Translations under genes and position numbers: made by a program
From: Chara braunii
Taxonomy: Eukaryota > Streptophyta > Charophyceae > Charales > Characeae
Assembly: GCA_003427395.1 (NCBI GenBank)
Contig: BFEA01000330.1
Span: 1,621,979 to 1,653,239 of the forward strand
DNA length: 31,261 bases
Direction of reading: 5' to 3'
The notes under the pieces: generated by a model
Databases searched by the model: none
Seen by the model: only the letters and a program-made list of their open reading frames with translations
Told to the model about the DNA's origin: nothing
Shown: positions 28,693 through 31,261 of the stretch, piece by piece
Layout of the letters: each line of letters opens with the position of its first letter
Numbering within the stretch: position 1 is the stretch's first letter

Positions 28693-30539
28693 ATGTTTCC
28701 CGAGCTAGAAGCCTGGGAAGAAGATGCCCCCATCTTAGGAGGTATCTTCTGCGTGACCTTTGCGTTTTGGCACTTGTACTGGGTGTGTCCGTATTCACCA
28801 CGATTTATACAAGCGCCACGCACTCGGCGGTCCCGCCACACGTCTTGATCAAGACCTGCCTTGACCCAATCAGCCACTTTGGTCTGATTGGAGGCGGCCT
28901 TCCCTTGACTCTTTGGTTGGCCCTTCACTCGGCCACCAGCATTAGCCTTAACTACTGCGGCGAGGGTGCTACCCTCAACGGTCTCCTCGCCGTCGTACTC
29001 TGAACTGTCCAGCAGGTCAGTGAGCTCATCGATCTCCGTTTGAGTCCCATCGGACTCAACCATCATCAACTTATCCCCTTTTTTTCTTCCACTCCTGCGG
29101 ACTCTTCTTCTTCTTCGTGTCATTCTGAGAGGGTTGAGCATTGCCTAGAGTGGCCTCTAAATCTAAGGCTTTCCTAAACAACGTCTCAAACGAATGGTAC
29201 TCGAGGCGTGCCTCGCTGGCCAGCAAGTTCCTGGTGTTCTCTGGAAGACATCTAACAAACGTAGTCAACAGGAAATGGTCACTGTAGTTGATGCCAGGAA
29301 CGAGGATCAGTCTCTCTACGGTAGTCGTAAACTCTCTGACCGACTTGAACTTTCGTTGGTCTAGTCTGTTGATCGCATCAGTGGCTTTGTGCCTCCTGTG
29401 GATTATGCCATCGAGCTTCTACCATCTCCATTAAACTGGTCTAACGTAAGAGTCTTAGCCCAGTCCGCCATGCGTTGTCCGTACCCGGCCTTTACCACTA
29501 CACCATCTAGCCATTTGGCTGCCTTACCTTCGAGGTAAGATGCAACAGTAACCACTTCGTCCTCCAGCAAGGTCCTCTTTGCCTTCACCCAAACCGGGAC
29601 TGTTCTCAACCAAGTGTTGAGTTCTTCGTCCTTTTTCTCGCCTGAGAAGGCAAGAGGCGGTTTCATTGGGGTCTTAGGGAACCATTGACCTTGCGGCTGT
29701 CCCTGTTGAGGAACAGGTTGTTGCTGTGGTGTAGCAACCACCGCTGGACCCGAGGAAGAAGACGCAACAGTCTGTGCGGCTGCTGCAGACGTGCCACTTG
29801 GTTGTGTGCCAGCTTGAACTGGAAAGGGGCCTGACATCGCCGTTAACGGCAACGGCGACTGTGCTGGTGGCCTAAATCCTGACCTTGTAAGAACATCCAG
29901 GATCTGGTCAAGAGTGCTCTGCATGAAGTCCAATCTGCTGTCCACGTGCGCATGCAGCGACAACATATTGTGCTTCAGTATTTTCATTTGGTCAGACAAT
30001 GCTGACTCATCCAAGCCCTCTAACTCAACTTTGTCAACCTCTAAAGTATCAAGCCTGGCTGTTCTATTTTTAATCTCTCTTTCTCTATCGGTTGCTTTCT
30101 TTAGGTCCCTCTCTAACTGTTCACGGATCCTTTCGACCTGTTGGAGCTCCCAGAGCTCCCTTTCGCGAGGAGTCAACGGGCTGAACTGCGAGCCCGCCAT
30201 GTGACTTGTAGACTGACGAGATCCTACTGAACTGGAAGTACCTGTGGACCCTGTTGGCATTCCCAACTGCGGTCCAGACGAGGACACAGCAGAAGATGTA
30301 GCAGAGGATGCTGCTGCAGAAGACATGGCTGCTGCCCTGGCTGCTGCTGCAGCCTGTTCTCTAGCTGCAACGTTTGCTGCCTCTCTCGATGCTGCGAGAG
30401 CATGGACTCTGCGTTCGACACGAATGCGTCTTTCGTCTTCGGGTTGTAGGGCCTGGAACACATGCGGGATCCTACGTGATCTCGAACGTGTTAGTCTTGC
30501 ATCGTCAACTGCCTCCTCATCGATGTCTGACCCATTCAT
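28689..30539 (-). pseudogene. gag: Element C Gag (two frame breaks)
   Basis: It starts at ATG 30539 (MNGSDIDEEAV). Residues about 55-130 are Ala/Ser-rich. A coiled coil follows (LWELQQVERIREQLERDLKKATDRERE), then a Gln/Pro-rich spacer, then capsid-like motifs PPLAFSGEKKDEELNTWL and YLEGKAAKWLDG. The frame ends at 29403. A different frame (29268-29071) carries FVRCLPENTRNLL and ALDLEATLG. The original frame resumes at about 29100, after a run of seven A on the sense strand, and ends at TGA 28689. The zinc knuckle reads CINRGEYGHTQYKC: the second Cys is Arg. The homopolymer shift may be a sequencing error. Confidence 0.85.
28695..28701 (-). promoter_or_regulatory. Slippery heptamer G GGA AAC at the gag end of element C
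   Basis: In gag phase the codons are TCG GGA AAC ATG TGA. A -1 slip reads GGG AAA and enters the protease frame, which is open from here; a TAG in that frame lies just upstream, so the shift must occur in this short interval. GGGAAAC is a known retroviral frameshift site. A downstream 7-bp stem (CTTCGAC/GTTGAAG) starts 27 nt away, further than usual. Confidence 0.65.
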
Positions 30540-31261
30540 GAATTAGGCAAACATTATCTGCACTAGAACCCCCTAGTGGAGTCCTACCACAGCATGTGTC
30601 TGACCGGCACCTAATTTTCGAAAAATAGTTGTGTCCGGCAGGTCCCCTACTGTACCGATCAAGTGGCAATCTACAACATTCACAACAGATTGTTGACATA
30701 GTCGAGATGTATCCTGATTGGTTCTCTTACAGCAGCATTAGACAGAACTGGCTATGGTAGTATACAACAGTCCTAATCTAATCTGTCTGTGAGGTGTTAG
30801 CAGTCTGTCCACCAACTAATCAAGAGTACAAAAAGACAACGTTGCAGATGTATGATGAGTGGGTATGGTTGTGTATTCAGTTGAGAACCAATTAGAACCT
30901 ACCCTCCCCTCAATCCAACATAACGAACAGCATCATTGGGCAGGCAATGTCTTCGTGTGTGTTTCGGCCCACCCCTCTGCCCAAGTTGTAGCCGAGCAAG
31001 CCAGCCAGTCCACTCTTATTTACCCTCGTACGGAACGACTTACACCCGGTTGATCTGGCTGATCAGGAGGAATTTATAGAGCGCCCCCATCTCTTCAGGA
31101 ATTCTTTAACGTCGCAGTCAGGACGACGATCACAGCCAGATTCAATCCGAGTCCCCAACCAGAAATGTTTATAGACGGTCTGGTAAGCGTCTCATAAAAG
31201 GCTGGCACACCCGGCAGGACTTCTATTCAGCGCAGCAAGTGCCAAAATGGACAGCAGCCAT
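30540..31261 (-). other. Element C leader (5' LTR not reached)
   Basis: About 720 bp upstream of gag without a coding frame of note. I find no match to the element C LTR and no convincing tRNA primer site, so the LTR border lies beyond the window. Confidence 0.5.

Larger units (their letters stand above)
25135..31261 (-). mobile_element. Element C: Ty3/gypsy retrotransposon with deleted RT core, 5' end outside window
   Basis: Sense order on minus: leader (31261-30540), gag (30539-28689), protease (from 28692), RT N-terminus, deletion junction near 27650, integrase (to 26221), polypurine tract, 3' LTR from 26183. It belongs to the same family as element A, as shown by the RYRVRFRHHTDPKEDRWF-type tail and the LTR. 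The 5' LTR is not in the window; element B's leader is 1.2 kb, so its absence is not surprising. The 3' LTR is split by the LINE and continues left of 14376. Confidence 0.85.

Noticed and set aside
31138-31162. Minus-strand TGGTTGGGGACTCGG... as the primer site of element C
   Set aside because: The complement shows a T-loop-like TTCAATC, but only 11 nt separate it from CCA where a tRNA needs 13, and no LTR end adjoins it.

Overview
The window is a nest of plant-type retrotransposons. I see no cellular gene, rRNA, tRNA or CRISPR array. It has Ty3/gypsy elements with chromodomain-like integrase tails, an L1-type LINE with a CCHC ORF1, LTR elements primed by initiator-Met tRNA and scattered CCCTAAA motifs. 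Together these point to the nuclear genome of a streptophyte (land plant or charophyte alga; a Chara-like alga is my guess, unproven). Single Ns, a 40-N gap and a 97-bp duplication ending at an N mark it as draft assembly.

Layout. (1) 1-140: two 72-bp repeats made of back-to-back hairpins. (2) 146-about 1610, plus strand: element A, a wrecked Ty3/gypsy integrase tail, a polypurine tract and a 3' LTR. (3) 1611-2202: unassigned DNA with three 45-bp tandem repeats. (4) 2203-10682, minus strand: element B, a complete Ty3/gypsy unit of 8,480 bp. Its two LTRs are each 1,002 bp and about 98% identical, and it has a 4-bp target duplication, a tRNA-iMet primer site, an intact gag and a broken pol. (5) 10683-12157: unassigned, with a family of short inverted repeats. 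(6) 12158-13332, plus strand: probable LTR plus primer site of a fourth element, D. (7) 14376-25134, minus strand: an L1-type LINE of 10,759 bp including its A37 tail, flanked by a perfect 16-bp target duplication. (8) 25135-31261, minus strand: element C, same family as A, lacking the RT/RNase H core; its 5' LTR lies beyond the window.

The target duplication shows that the LINE landed inside the 3' LTR of element C. The distal part of that LTR is therefore left of 14376, not next to 25134.

How the genes work together. In B and in C, gag and protease-pol are in different frames, with protease at -1. Each overlap carries a canonical slippery heptamer just before the gag stop. In B a 9-bp stem-loop follows after a 9-nt spacer, the standard layout of a programmed -1 frameshift signal. 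None of the elements looks autonomous now. B has stop codons (three where relatives have Trp) and frameshifts in pol, the LINE has an amber codon in ORF1 and a frameshift in ORF2, C lacks its RT active site, and A is a fragment.
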